From Affinibrenneria salicis (GTDB lineage: Bacteria > Pseudomonadota > Gammaproteobacteria > Enterobacterales > Enterobacteriaceae), in contig NZ_VYKJ01000027.1 in the NCBI RefSeq assembly GCF_008710095.1, forward strand, positions 1 to 25,822: 25,822 nt of DNA. Reading direction: 5' to 3'. The notes beneath the pieces were generated by a model, which worked only from the letters and a program-made list of their open reading frames with translations, did not search any database and was not told where the DNA came from. Made by a program: the position numbers and the translations under genes. How positions within the stretch are numbered: position 1 is the first letter of the stretch; every line of letters begins with the position of its first letter. Shown in pieces: positions 15,501-23,611 of the stretch.

Positions 15501-15620
15501 TGAACGCCAGAGGGAGGGGTAAAAACAGCCACGGCGATCGGCATCTTTCGCCAGATTAATTAGTTACGAACATAACTCGCACCACATTTAACTGTTAGGC
15601 CTTATTCCAAAATATTGAGA

Positions 15621-15653
15621 GGGAGCCTGGGGTTATGGCTCCCCCCGACTTTT
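15621..15653 (+). terminator. Candidate terminator after the mlaA-like gene
   Basis: GGGAGCC (15621-15627) pairs with GGCTCCC (15637-15643) around a 9-nt loop and is followed by CCCGACTTTT. The U-run starts a few bases after the stem, so it is a moderate candidate. It lies 120 nt past the gene's stop. Confidence 0.5.
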
Positions 15654-15682
15654 CTCCTGTTGCGCGGATAGGATATGAGTTA

Positions 15683-16076
15683 GGCTGTATCCCTTAGCTC
15701 AACAGCCTCCTCAAAAATAACTGGATCGTCCCCAGTTTGAGCATGCTCAGATAGTTTCTTGCTGTTTTTTCTGAACGTATAGCGATCCGACGATTTTCTT
15801 TTAATGTTGCAAAGCAGCGTTCCACTACATTGCGTTTTTCGTACAACCGGATATTGAGTTTTCTGCGCCAGAACACAGAACCCAAAATATGCCATTCATA
15901 ACATGTCTGTGTGCAAGGTAAGGTCGCCCACCTCTGGAAGAGCCTCTCTCAGGAGGCAGCATGGGGGAAATTAGAAACCATGCATCATCAGGAAAATCGT
16001 AACGAGCCAAATTAAAGGACTTTTTGTGGTTGAACCATGCTCCGTTTTGTACAAAAAATAGTTATGGGACACAGCC
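15683..16076 (-). mobile_element. Internally deleted IS5-family (IS427-like) element, 394 bp
   Basis: The ends are inverted repeats: GGCTGTATCCCTTAGC at 15683-15698 and, inverted, GGCTGTGTCCCATAAC at 16061-16076 (13 of 16 matching). Inside are only the first about 45 and last about 60 codons of an IS5-type transposase. The element thus resembles a MITE-like deletion derivative that could be moved in trans if a related full-length copy is present. No convincing target duplication was seen. Confidence 0.75.
15694..16010 (-). pseudogene. IS5-family transposase, central part deleted
   Basis: From about 16010 the minus strand reads ARYDFPDDAWFLISPMLPPE and GRPYLAHRHVMNGIFWVLCSGA, the DUF4096 N-terminal domain of IS5/IS427 transposases. 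It then jumps, with a change of frame, to KLNIRLYEKRNVVERCF and RIAIRSEKTARNYLSMLKLG, the conserved C-terminal end containing the catalytic Glu region (NVVERCF). About 150 codons including the first catalytic aspartates are missing. Not functional. Confidence 0.85.
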
Positions 16077-16140
16077 AAGTATGATTATCAGTGCAAAAAT
16101 GCCAAGCTAAGTGGATAGTCAGATTAGCTGCACAGAAAAT

Positions 16141-16166
16141 CCGCTTAAGTTTCCTTTAGCGGCCTT
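16141..16166. terminator. Bidirectional-type terminator after the SDR gene
   Basis: On the minus strand, CCGCTAAAG-GAAA-CTTAAGCGG forms an 8-of-9-bp stem with a GNRA tetraloop, followed by ATTTTC. On the plus strand the same stem is followed by CCTTTTT. It lies about 30 nt past the SDR stop at 16193 and would end that transcript. Confidence 0.7.
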
Positions 16167-16192
16167 TTTGCTACAGTAGGCGATTTGGCAGG

Positions 16193-17080
16193 TTAAAGCG
16201 AAAAGTATCGCTCGATATCCTGAAGCAATTCCGGATGGGCTGGGTGCCAGTCTAGGCGTTTCCGGGTCAGCGCACTTGATGCCCGCATATCCATCTGTGC
16301 AAACATCGCCAGCCAGCCAAAATGGGCGTTAGCGGCTTCCGAGGAGAGGCTGGCCAGCGGGACATCCAGGCCCACGCTAATCGCTTCCGCGATATCACGA
16401 AGAGGAATGCCTTCTTCTGCTACCGCATGGTAACGCAGCCCGGATTGCGGTTGTTCCACCACAAGCCTGTAAAGCGTAGCCACATCAAGAAGATGAGCGG
16501 CGGCCCACTGATTGGTACCCTCACCCACATAAGCGGATACCCCTTTCTCTCTGGCAAGCGAGATAAGTGAAGTGACGAACCCTTGTTTACACTCATTATG
16601 GACCTGCGGGAGCCGGACAATCGAAACGTTGACTCCATTGTCTGCTACGCGGGCCCCGGCCAGTTCGGTTGACTTACGCGGATTCCGCGTCGCGGGATCA
16701 TAAAAATCTTCGGTAGCCAGTTGACCCGGCGCGGCACAGCCCATGGCTGCAACAGAAGTAATGATCAAGGGGCGTGTAGAGCCCTGTAGCCCTCTTCCCA
16801 GCGCTTTGATGGCCTGGGTTTCTTTTTTCACCATCTCTTCCGGATGGCTAAAAGTGTTGTCATAAGCACAATGAATCACCGCATCGGCCTTTTGTGCCCC
16901 GTCAACCAGACTTTGAATATTTTCCAGCGCTCCCCGATGAGTTTCTGCTCCGACACGAGCAAGAAGTTGTTCGCCTTTATCCGAACGAGCCAGGCCCGTT
17001 ACCCGATGGCCAGCCCGAATAAGTTCTGTGGTGATCGCGAGTCCAATAAAACCGGTGGCTCCCGTTAAAAATATATTCAT
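16193..17080 (-). CDS. SDR-family NAD(P)-dependent oxidoreductase/epimerase-like protein
   Basis: The 295-aa protein begins with the nucleotide-binding strand and glycine motif MNIFLTGATGFIG (Gly7, Gly10, Gly13) of extended/atypical short-chain dehydrogenases. The usual YxxxK catalytic pair is not visible; the corresponding region reads NPRKSTELAG, as in an atypical subgroup with uncertain chemistry. Other family features are DAVIHCAYD (about 68-76) and SIVRLPQVHNE. GGGGGAA precedes the ATG at 17080. The gene is divergent from an AraC-type regulator across about 120 bp with two direct repeats, a common pairing in Enterobacterales where the regulator controls the reductase. The substrate is not deducible. 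Confidence 0.87.
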   Translation of the reverse strand: MNIFLTGATGFIGLAITTELIRAGHRVTGLARSDKGEQLLARVGAETHRGALENIQSLVDGAQKADAVIHCAYDNTFSHPEEMVKKETQAIKALGRGLQGSTRPLIITSVAAMGCAAPGQLATEDFYDPATRNPRKSTELAGARVADNGVNVSIVRLPQVHNECKQGFVTSLISLAREKGVSAYVGEGTNQWAAAHLLDVATLYRLVVEQPQSGLRYHAVAEEGIPLRDIAEAISVGLDVPLASLSSEAANAHFGWLAMFAQMDMRASSALTRKRLDWHPAHPELLQDIERYFSL

Positions 17081-17144
17081 AATTTCCCCCGGTAAGCAGT
17101 TCAGATTAACTATTTCACCCTTAAGTGTCAGTGTAAAAGAGGAT

Positions 17145-17195
17145 GATCGGTACGGTCTCTGCTATAAATTCGTTATTCTATGCAGATCGTACGGT
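17145..17195. promoter_or_regulatory. Direct repeats in the SDR/araC divergent promoter region
   Basis: GATCGGTACGGT (17145-17156) and GATCGTACGGT (17185-17195) are near-identical direct repeats offset by 40 bp, about four helical turns, immediately before the AraC-type start at 17201. This spacing suits an AraC-family dimer binding both genes' promoter region. Confidence 0.5.
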
Positions 17196-17200
17196 ATTTT

Positions 17201-18130
17201 ATGGATCCTCTTTCAGAAGTTCTGTCATTGCTCAAACTGGAGGCTTATATCTCCGGCGGTTTTCCCCTAACTGCGGGAACCGGGCTTGAATTCAGGCGAC
17301 ACCAGGGCATCAAATGCTACGTTGTTATCGACGGAAACTGCTGGGTCGCTGTCACCGGGAGCCAGGAGGCAATCTTTCTAAAATCGGGCGACTGTGTGTT
17401 TCTGCCTTCCGGCGCCCCCTTTTGTCTGGCGACCGCTCCCGACAGTCTACCGCAGCCTTTTATCCCGCCGGACAAGGAGACGGGCTCAGCGCTAACAATG
17501 CAAGCGCCCCGGGATGGGGCGTTTATTCTTGGTGGACGTTTTACCTTCAGCAGCGCCCATGCCGATATCCTGCTGCATTCCCTGCCCCCACTGATACCGG
17601 TCACCGAAGGTATCGGGCAAAAGGTTATGCGTAATGCCATGGAATGTCTGCGAGAAGAGATGCGCGTGCCCCAACCGGGTGGTGATTTGATCGCGCAGCA
17701 ACTGGTACAAATCATGCTGGTTCAGGCGCTAAGGGTATTCCTTCAGCAGAAAGGGAATGAACACGTTGGCTGGATGTTTGCCCTTTCCGATCCGCAGCTC
17801 AAAGCCGCGATTACTTATATGCACCAAGAGCCAGCTTTCCCCTGGACTTTGCAGGAATTGGCAAAGCGGGTTGGTATGTCCCGGACCGTTTTTACCGAAC
17901 ATTTTAAGCGCAAGGTCGGCATCACGCCGATGAAATATCTCTCCCAATGGCGAATGTTGCTTGCAGGAGAGCGCCTCAGAAATTCCCGCGATTCAATCAC
18001 TCAGATCTCGCAGTCCGCCGGGTACAATAGTGATAGCGCGTTTGGTCGGGCGTTTAAAAAAGAGTGGGGATGTTCTCCGCGTGAGCATCGCCAACAACTT
18101 CTTCGCGCCTTTACCAGCCACGAACAATGA
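17201..18130 (+). CDS. AraC-family regulator (cupin_6 + HTH_18)
   Basis: The 309-aa protein is started at MDPLSEVLSLLKLEAYISGGF, the typical N-terminus of AraC-type regulators with a cupin_6 sensor domain, although no strong ribosome binding site is visible. The cupin part runs to about residue 180 and includes SGDCVFLPSGAPF. The C-terminal double HTH (about 200-300) shows TLQELAKRVGMSRTVFTEHFKRKVG and ISQSAGYNSDSAFGRAFKKEWGCSPREHR. The last about 10 residues (LLRAFTSHEQ) appear to come from an unrelated sequence: the antisense of an integrase fragment occupying 18099-18209. The natural 3' end was therefore probably replaced at a recombination junction; the DNA-binding domain itself looks complete. 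Confidence 0.87.
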   Translation: MDPLSEVLSLLKLEAYISGGFPLTAGTGLEFRRHQGIKCYVVIDGNCWVAVTGSQEAIFLKSGDCVFLPSGAPFCLATAPDSLPQPFIPPDKETGSALTMQAPRDGAFILGGRFTFSSAHADILLHSLPPLIPVTEGIGQKVMRNAMECLREEMRVPQPGGDLIAQQLVQIMLVQALRVFLQQKGNEHVGWMFALSDPQLKAAITYMHQEPAFPWTLQELAKRVGMSRTVFTEHFKRKVGITPMKYLSQWRMLLAGERLRNSRDSITQISQSAGYNSDSAFGRAFKKEWGCSPREHRQQLLRAFTSHEQ

Positions 18131-18209
18131 CAGACCGTCGGTATCCGTTCAGGGTCTAGATTTTGCCGGTGGTGCTGGCCTGCCGGACGACGGCATTGGT
18201 TAATGCCAT
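18099..18209 (-). pseudogene. Tyrosine-integrase N-terminal (arm-binding domain) remnant
   Basis: From an ATG at 18209, preceded by a perfect AAAGGAGG, the minus strand reads MALTNAVVRQASTTGK. This is the characteristic opening of DUF4102-type ICE/phage integrases. The reading is then hit by a TAG, continues TLN, needs removal of one base, and continues DTDGLSLFVAGKGAKK, again the expected arm-domain sequence. Homology stops at about 18098, inside the 3' end of the convergent araC gene. Only about 38 codons remain, with one nonsense codon and one frameshift. It marks the former end of an integrated element next to the ATPase gene. Confidence 0.75.
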
Positions 18210-18286
18210 GGAATATGCCTCCTTTAGGGGGAAAAGAGGTGTACAGCGTACAGGGAAGTAACTCAGCAAACTTCTAATCCCGCTCA

Positions 18287-20980
18287 TTATATTGTCATCA
18301 GCCCCCGCTTTTCATCCAGTATTTGGGCCACCAGAATAGCGGCGTCCAGTTCGCTGATCCCTTGCTCCCGCATCAGTTGAGCCCGTTGCGCTTTTTCGTG
18401 TTTTTCCGTCATCCCCAATGCCAGAAACAGGCTGGGCGGGACCACCCGAAACAGCGCTTCCACTTTGCTGGCTAACACTACGCCTTCGGTGTATTTACCG
18501 GGGGCTTTCTGCGCGGACAACAGCAACAGGCGCTGTTCTTCGGTCAGGATTTTGAAGCGCTCAAGTTGTTCTACTTCCTCGGGCGGCATAACCAGCAGTT
18601 CCCACCATTCAATCATGTTCAGCAGCTTTTTCGCGTCATCCGGAAAGTCAGCCAGGTTTTGCGTCGCCAGCCACAGCCAGATACCGAGTTTACGCCACAT
18701 TTTTGAGCCTTTGGTCAGAAAGCGCGCCAGCAGCGGGTTGACGGTGATGATATGGCTTTCATCGGTAATATTGACGATAGCGCGGGACAGGTGCTGATCG
18801 CGTTCACCGATATTGTTGATGTGATTAATCAATGAAATATAGGCGATGGCAAGCTGGGCCTCGTAGCCTTCGCGGGCGAACGTGGCCAGATCGACCAGAG
18901 TGATATCGGCATCGGGCCAGGGCTGTCCTTCCCGGTTAAACAACTCACCCTCGAAGCCGGAGCAGAACATGTTCATGGATTCCGCCATTTCATAGGCCCG
19001 GTTGCGGCGGGGTTCCGGCAGCGTGGCGTCGCGGGAGAGGTCGAACAGCGCATCGCGCACATCCTGCGTCAGCGTCTGACGCCCGACCCGGTGGCACGTC
19101 GTGGCGGCATTGATGATCGCCTGGCGGATCATGGCGCGGTCAGGGCGAGTGAGACGCGCGTCTTCCCGCGCTTCGCCACCGGTAATCATCAGTCTGGCGG
19201 TGATCTCCATCTCACCCAGGATATCGCGCTGGTCGTCATCGTCCTGTTTTTCCTCCTCGTCGCTATCCGGCAGGTCGGCGCTGATATCCTGCTCCGCCAG
19301 CCGCCATGCGTCGGCGAAGACCGGCAGGGTGAGCCCGCTGCCGGGTCTGAGGCTAATTTTGTTGACCGTCAGTCCGTGCCGTTTCGCATAGTCAGCGATC
19401 AACCCAAAACTGTTTCCCGCCTCGACGATAAACAGGCGGGGGCGGTGCAGCGCCATCAACTGGGCGATTTTGCCATTCAGGGTGGCCGATTTCCCCGCCC
19501 CGGTCGGCCCCAGCAGCAACAGATGGGCGTTTTTGGCTCGATCGGCCGGATTCAGGGGATCAAAGTCGAACGGCGCGCCGCCCCGGTTGAAATAGCTGAT
19601 GCCGGGATGCCCGGTGCCGGTTTCGCGTCCGAAGACCGGCAGCAGATTGGCGATATGCTGCACGAAATTAAACCGGGTATGCAGATGACGCTTGTCGCGG
19701 CCCGGATCGAAACACATCGGCAGCCAGCGCAGGTAGCTGCTTAACGGCGCCACTTCATCACCGTCCTGTACCGGCACCAGTCCGGCGTTGAGCAATACGC
19801 TGTTCAGTTCCCGGCTTTGCCGGTTCAGTGCCGCAACGTCCGGGCCCGACAGATAGAATGCCAGCGTACTGCGATACATTTTATGGCCTGCTTTCAGCCA
19901 TTGTCTGACGTCCCGGCAGTCTTTCTTTGTGTATTCCGAATCGACATTTTCACCGATGGCGCGGTCTGCCAGGCGGTTCAGGTGCGCTTCCAGCCGGTCC
20001 TGCGGATAAACCACCATCGTCAGCGCCATGATGGCGGATTCTGGCAACAGGTCGAACAGGGCATTGATGCCGTCGCCCTTGCGGTTTTCCCCGGTCAGAT
20101 GGCCGATACGCGGTGGTTTGCGTAAACGATCAACCGTCACAATCTTGTGAGGCAGCCGGTCAAAGCACCAAATCCCTTGACGCGCGTCGGAAACAGGTTC
20201 GCTGAACAGCAGTGACTCGGCAAAATCAGTCATGACCGGCGGCGTTGCTTCGTCGAGGGGATCTTGTTCCGGGGCCATGCCGTAAAATGCCTGGCGGTCG
20301 TCGCACGGCGGGGCAGGATTAAACCAGCGCGTCAGCCAGCGCTGAACGTCGGCGCCGGTCTGACGTCGTGCGTGAAGTCCGGCGCCCGCCAGCGCGGATA
20401 CCAGCCTGTCGCCAGCATTATTCAGCGCCAGCTCCGGCGACAGGTCGCTGGGCTGCGTTCTGGCCGGCGAATAGCGGTAAATCACCAGCCGGGTGCGGCG
20501 AATTTGCCCCCGCCACGGCGTGCGAGTCACCACATCGTCAAAAAACAGACCGCCGGTGCGAGTGATGCCGTTCAGGTGCTTTTCCATTTCGCTCAGCCAG
20601 GCTTCGCTGAATGCCGACCCTTGCGCTGCCGGCGTCACATAGTCGCGTAGCTGTTGCAGATAGCCGCTGAAATCGTCCTCGTTCTGACAGAAAAACTGCA
20701 CTACCCACGGACAGCTATCCAGCTCCTCAAAGGTATCCTGAAGCGCGTCTTTGACGATATCCCGGATCTCGGATAAATGCTGCTGCGAGCGGCCTTCGGT
20801 GCCGACAGGGGTGATATCGTAAACAGCGCCCACCGAGCGGCCGTCGTCAAGCAGTAACGTCTGGCTGTCGTGCTGGTATTCTACCCACGGCAGCAAATCG
20901 ACAAAGGAGGGGCCTTTCTGATACGCGGCGTTCGCCGCCTGTTGCGTGAGTTTCCCGGTACGAGGCTGTGCGGTCTGCAT
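18287..20980 (-). CDS. traC: Conjugative transfer ATPase, TraC/VirB4-like, TIGR03744 (PFL_4706) family
   Basis: The 897-aa cytoplasmic ATPase powers pilus assembly and substrate transfer in the mating apparatus. The N-terminal TraC-F-type domain covers about residues 25-440. A Walker A motif GPTGAGKS lies at 491-498. A Walker B-like AIVNITDESH (about 734-743) follows, then WLWLATQNLADF (769-780), typical of VirB4/TraC motor domains. An acidic run (SDEEEKQDDDDQRD, about 573-586) sits between the Walker motifs and looks like a surface insert. The length matches the ICE family. The start lies 2 nt after the stop of the TIGR03751 lipoprotein gene, so it belongs to the 25530-18287 operon, of which it is now the last gene. 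Confidence 0.93.
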   Translation of the reverse strand: MQTAQPRTGKLTQQAANAAYQKGPSFVDLLPWVEYQHDSQTLLLDDGRSVGAVYDITPVGTEGRSQQHLSEIRDIVKDALQDTFEELDSCPWVVQFFCQNEDDFSGYLQQLRDYVTPAAQGSAFSEAWLSEMEKHLNGITRTGGLFFDDVVTRTPWRGQIRRTRLVIYRYSPARTQPSDLSPELALNNAGDRLVSALAGAGLHARRQTGADVQRWLTRWFNPAPPCDDRQAFYGMAPEQDPLDEATPPVMTDFAESLLFSEPVSDARQGIWCFDRLPHKIVTVDRLRKPPRIGHLTGENRKGDGINALFDLLPESAIMALTMVVYPQDRLEAHLNRLADRAIGENVDSEYTKKDCRDVRQWLKAGHKMYRSTLAFYLSGPDVAALNRQSRELNSVLLNAGLVPVQDGDEVAPLSSYLRWLPMCFDPGRDKRHLHTRFNFVQHIANLLPVFGRETGTGHPGISYFNRGGAPFDFDPLNPADRAKNAHLLLLGPTGAGKSATLNGKIAQLMALHRPRLFIVEAGNSFGLIADYAKRHGLTVNKISLRPGSGLTLPVFADAWRLAEQDISADLPDSDEEEKQDDDDQRDILGEMEITARLMITGGEAREDARLTRPDRAMIRQAIINAATTCHRVGRQTLTQDVRDALFDLSRDATLPEPRRNRAYEMAESMNMFCSGFEGELFNREGQPWPDADITLVDLATFAREGYEAQLAIAYISLINHINNIGERDQHLSRAIVNITDESHIITVNPLLARFLTKGSKMWRKLGIWLWLATQNLADFPDDAKKLLNMIEWWELLVMPPEEVEQLERFKILTEEQRLLLLSAQKAPGKYTEGVVLASKVEALFRVVPPSLFLALGMTEKHEKAQRAQLMREQGISELDAAILVAQILDEKRGLMTI

Positions 20981-20982
20981 AA

Positions 20983-21378
20983 TTACAGCGCCTCCGTGCG
21001 TTCGCCGGGCATGGCGTACTGCACCCGCGTGTAGAAAGGAAATACGGTGGAATAGCCCGGCACCGGCGTGGGTTCGCCGTCCGTCAGGTGTGGGTAGACA
21101 TACATCAACATATCGGGGTTGGGCAGGCGTCGGAACTGCGCCCGGATTTCGTTTCCGGCGGTGCGGGTATAGGACTGCTGCTCTTGCGTCAGGGGCTGTT
21201 CCAGCGGGCGGCGCAGCAGGCTGCGCTGGTCATACAGCGTGCGGTTGTCGCCGGTTTGACGTCCCCACAGGCTCAGCATGGTGGTGTTTTCATCCACCGG
21301 CAGCAGGGTTTCCTGCGAGGTGCTGCATCCTGTAGCTGCCAGCGTCAGCAGCAGAAGAGAAAGAAAGTGGCGTTTCAT
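20983..21378 (-). CDS. Conjugative transfer lipoprotein, TIGR03751 family (TraV/VirB7-like)
   Basis: The 131-aa protein has a textbook lipoprotein signal: MKRHFLSLLLLTLAATGCST, with lipobox AATGC and Cys18. The mature part includes YTRTAGNEIRAQFRRLPNPDMLMYVYPHL, characteristic of the family, and ends in TVFPFYTRVQYAMPGE. It is predicted to anchor the outer-membrane core of the transfer channel, as TraV does in F. Its ATG overlaps the stop of the VirB10-like gene by 1 nt, and the ATPase gene follows after 2 nt. Confidence 0.88.
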   Translation of the reverse strand: MKRHFLSLLLLTLAATGCSTSQETLLPVDENTTMLSLWGRQTGDNRTLYDQRSLLRRPLEQPLTQEQQSYTRTAGNEIRAQFRRLPNPDMLMYVYPHLTDGEPTPVPGYSTVFPFYTRVQYAMPGERTEAL

Positions 21379-22787
21379 CAGTCCAGTCCTCCTTTATTGC
21401 CGGTGGCCGGCGCGTATTTCACTTTGCGGCCCTGTTTTTCGTAATCAATGGCGAGTTGTTGCGTGATATGTAAGGCGACCGGGTGGCCGGGTTGGACGTA
21501 AACGGCATCGAACATCTGACCGTAGCGCTGTTTGAACCAGTCGGCGGATTCTTTCAGGCCGCCGCCCAGCGCCTGCCCCAGGACATACTGTCCGCTGTTG
21601 CCGGTGACGGCGGAGGTGATCGAACCGTCTTCCACGGTGGAGGTGGTCTGTCCGTTGGCGAACGCGCTGGCGGCTGCGGACGATCCCGACAGTAAAAATT
21701 GCGACGACAGATACTCTGCGGCGTTGGATTTACGCTCACCGGGAATACAGGGCAGGCCGTGTGGATCGGACAGCCAGCCGATCCCGCTGCCGCTGTTTTG
21801 TGAACTGTTGCCGCCACGGCCTGATTGACCGGCGGCCTGCGGAACGGTACGCACGGTGCCGTCGCGAAAGACGAAGGTGATGCTGTGAAGCGTACCGCGC
21901 ACACAGGAGAGCGTCCAGTCGCCGGATGCCGTACCGGAAACGATAGCGCCTTCGACGTCGGGCAGTTCGATGCCGTTGGCGGTCAGGTTATCGCGGCCGA
22001 TCAATACCTTGAAGGGATACGGATCGCTGACCGTGCCGTTAATCGGGATCCGCCCCAGCAGCGCGGTCATGGCGACCGAACCCGTCAGGGTGCTGTTTTC
22101 TGGCAGCGTGTAAATCGGCACAACCTCTTTAGCTGCACGTTTGCCTGACGTGTCCTCACCCTGAGCCTCCTTCTGCCGACCGTTCGCGCTATCTCCGGCT
22201 AAGCCGAACGGCATCGGGAACTGCACGCCGGAAACGGCGGGTTGACCGCGTTTGTCCACGGGCATGGCATCGGCAGGCTCTATCCAGCGCAGGGCGCCAG
22301 CGGGAACCCCCTGATTTTCCAGCCCCAGTCCGAGAGGAATATCGTCCGCGGCGGCGGGCTTCTGCGTCAGCTGGCTGAGTTTCTCCTGAACGCTGTCCAG
22401 CAGGGTACTCTGCTGCTTTTGTAGCGCTGAACTGAACGTCTCGCGCTCCCGGCTGATGGCGTTATTGATGCGGCTTTCCACATTCTGGTCGCGTTCACGT
22501 AGCCGCCGGTTCTCCTGAACCAGCGCGGCGCTGTTCTCACGCATTTCCGCCATTTCCTGACGGTACTGTTTCATCTGGCCGACCAGCGTGGCGACGGTAT
22601 CCCGGGGCGTATCGCCGTCGATGCCCAGCGCGGTGAGCTCGTCGCCGCTTAAATCGGCCGCGGCATGTTCGTCCTGCTCGCTTTTTTCGCTGCCGGCGGG
22701 CTGGCAGGATTTCAGTCCGATAAATCCTGCGCCCAGCAGCAGGCAGGGGAGAAGCAGTTTCAACAGGTTGTTGGCCTGTAATTTCAT
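21378..22787 (-). CDS. ICE conjugation protein, TIGR03752 (PFL_4705) family, TraB/VirB10-like
   Basis: The 469-aa protein has an N-terminal transmembrane helix (about 8-27), then an acidic stretch and a long coiled coil (about 66-140, VGQMKQYRQEMAEMRENSAA ... QEKLSQLTQK). A C-terminal domain (about 210-460) contains VVPIYTLPENSTLTGSVAMT, LIGRDNLTANGIELP and a final ALHITQQLAIDYEKQGRKV. This is the architecture of TraB/VirB10 proteins, which span the periplasm and link inner- and outer-membrane parts of the channel. It overlaps its upstream gene by 4 nt and its downstream gene by 1 nt. Confidence 0.9.
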   Translation of the reverse strand: MKLQANNLLKLLLPCLLLGAGFIGLKSCQPAGSEKSEQDEHAAADLSGDELTALGIDGDTPRDTVATLVGQMKQYRQEMAEMRENSAALVQENRRLRERDQNVESRINNAISRERETFSSALQKQQSTLLDSVQEKLSQLTQKPAAADDIPLGLGLENQGVPAGALRWIEPADAMPVDKRGQPAVSGVQFPMPFGLAGDSANGRQKEAQGEDTSGKRAAKEVVPIYTLPENSTLTGSVAMTALLGRIPINGTVSDPYPFKVLIGRDNLTANGIELPDVEGAIVSGTASGDWTLSCVRGTLHSITFVFRDGTVRTVPQAAGQSGRGGNSSQNSGSGIGWLSDPHGLPCIPGERKSNAAEYLSSQFLLSGSSAAASAFANGQTTSTVEDGSITSAVTGNSGQYVLGQALGGGLKESADWFKQRYGQMFDAVYVQPGHPVALHITQQLAIDYEKQGRKVKYAPATGNKGGLD

Positions 22788-23611
22788 CGTTTTGCCCCCT
22801 TGTTCCCTTTTTCGACAGCGGGCGGCTCCGGCAGTATGGCGCGATCCGCGCCGCCGTCTGTGACCAGGTACGCCACGGTGGTGTCTTGCGGCGTACCCTG
22901 TGCGCCGATCCAGTCGTGCTGAAACGTGGCGGCGACAAAGGCGCCCTGTAACGCGCGTGGATCGAGGTGAATACGGCCCGGACTGCGGTTTTGCAGCCTG
23001 ATGGCCGTGACCGCGTAGCCGTCGAGTTGCCAGGCCGCCAGGGGCGTGGCGGTTACCGGCTCAGTCGGCAGCAACGTGGTGACGGTAGCGGGCAGACGCG
23101 CGGGAGCCTGGCGAATTCCCGCGACCGGCTCGACGGTGCGCAACGGCGCATAGAGCATTTGCGCCGCATAACGGGTGAGCGCGACCGGCACGGGGAAAGG
23201 CGTTTCCGCGACGCTATCGGCCGGGGCCTCGGTATCCGGCCTGTCGGGGATATCGTTACGGTAAACCGCTTCGTCGTAACGCAGTTCCAGCGGCTCCAGC
23301 GCATCGCCGTCAGCGGCGCGCACATCCAGTAAAATCAGCTCGCCGCTCTCCACGTCATGGAGCTGAAGACGGGTATCGGTAAACGGTTTACTGGCCCGCA
23401 GGTAGACCGTTCCGCCGCTGCTCTGGATCCGTAGTTTGTCGCCGAGCTCGGCGGGGTAGCCGACGCGGACGTTTTTGTTGATAAGCAGCACGCGTTCATG
23501 GCCGACATGCAGTTCAACCGGCAGAGGGATGCGTTGCCATTGCACCAGCTCTGTTGCGGTAGCGAAGAAAGGGCAGAACAAAAGCAGGAGAGGCAGGATG
23601 ACCTTTTTCAT
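22784..23611 (-). CDS. ICE conjugation protein, TIGR03749 (PFL_4704) family, TraK/VirB9-like
   Basis: The 275-aa exported protein has a signal peptide (VILPLLLLFCPFFATATE, cleavage about residue 19). Beta-rich sequence follows: LVQWQRIPLPVELHVGHERV, NVRVGYPAELGDKLRI and GTVYLRASKPFTDTRLQL. This is the secretin-like N-terminal part of TraK/VirB9-type proteins, which form the outer-membrane core with the lipoprotein and the VirB10-like protein. It overlaps both neighbours by 4 nt (ATGA). Confidence 0.88.
   Translation of the reverse strand: MKKVILPLLLLFCPFFATATELVQWQRIPLPVELHVGHERVLLINKNVRVGYPAELGDKLRIQSSGGTVYLRASKPFTDTRLQLHDVESGELILLDVRAADGDALEPLELRYDEAVYRNDIPDRPDTEAPADSVAETPFPVPVALTRYAAQMLYAPLRTVEPVAGIRQAPARLPATVTTLLPTEPVTATPLAAWQLDGYAVTAIRLQNRSPGRIHLDPRALQGAFVAATFQHDWIGAQGTPQDTTVAYLVTDGGADRAILPEPPAVEKGNKGAKR

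Noticed and set aside
18241..18253. Direct repeat GTACAG-C-GTACAG as a possible attachment site of the nested element
   Set aside because: No second copy was found at the left boundary near 6495, and the repeat is too short to support an att call.
19091..19744. 217-aa open frame on the plus strand
   Set aside because: It lies fully antisense to the ATPase gene, has no recognisable domain or start signal, and is a GC-rich shadow frame.
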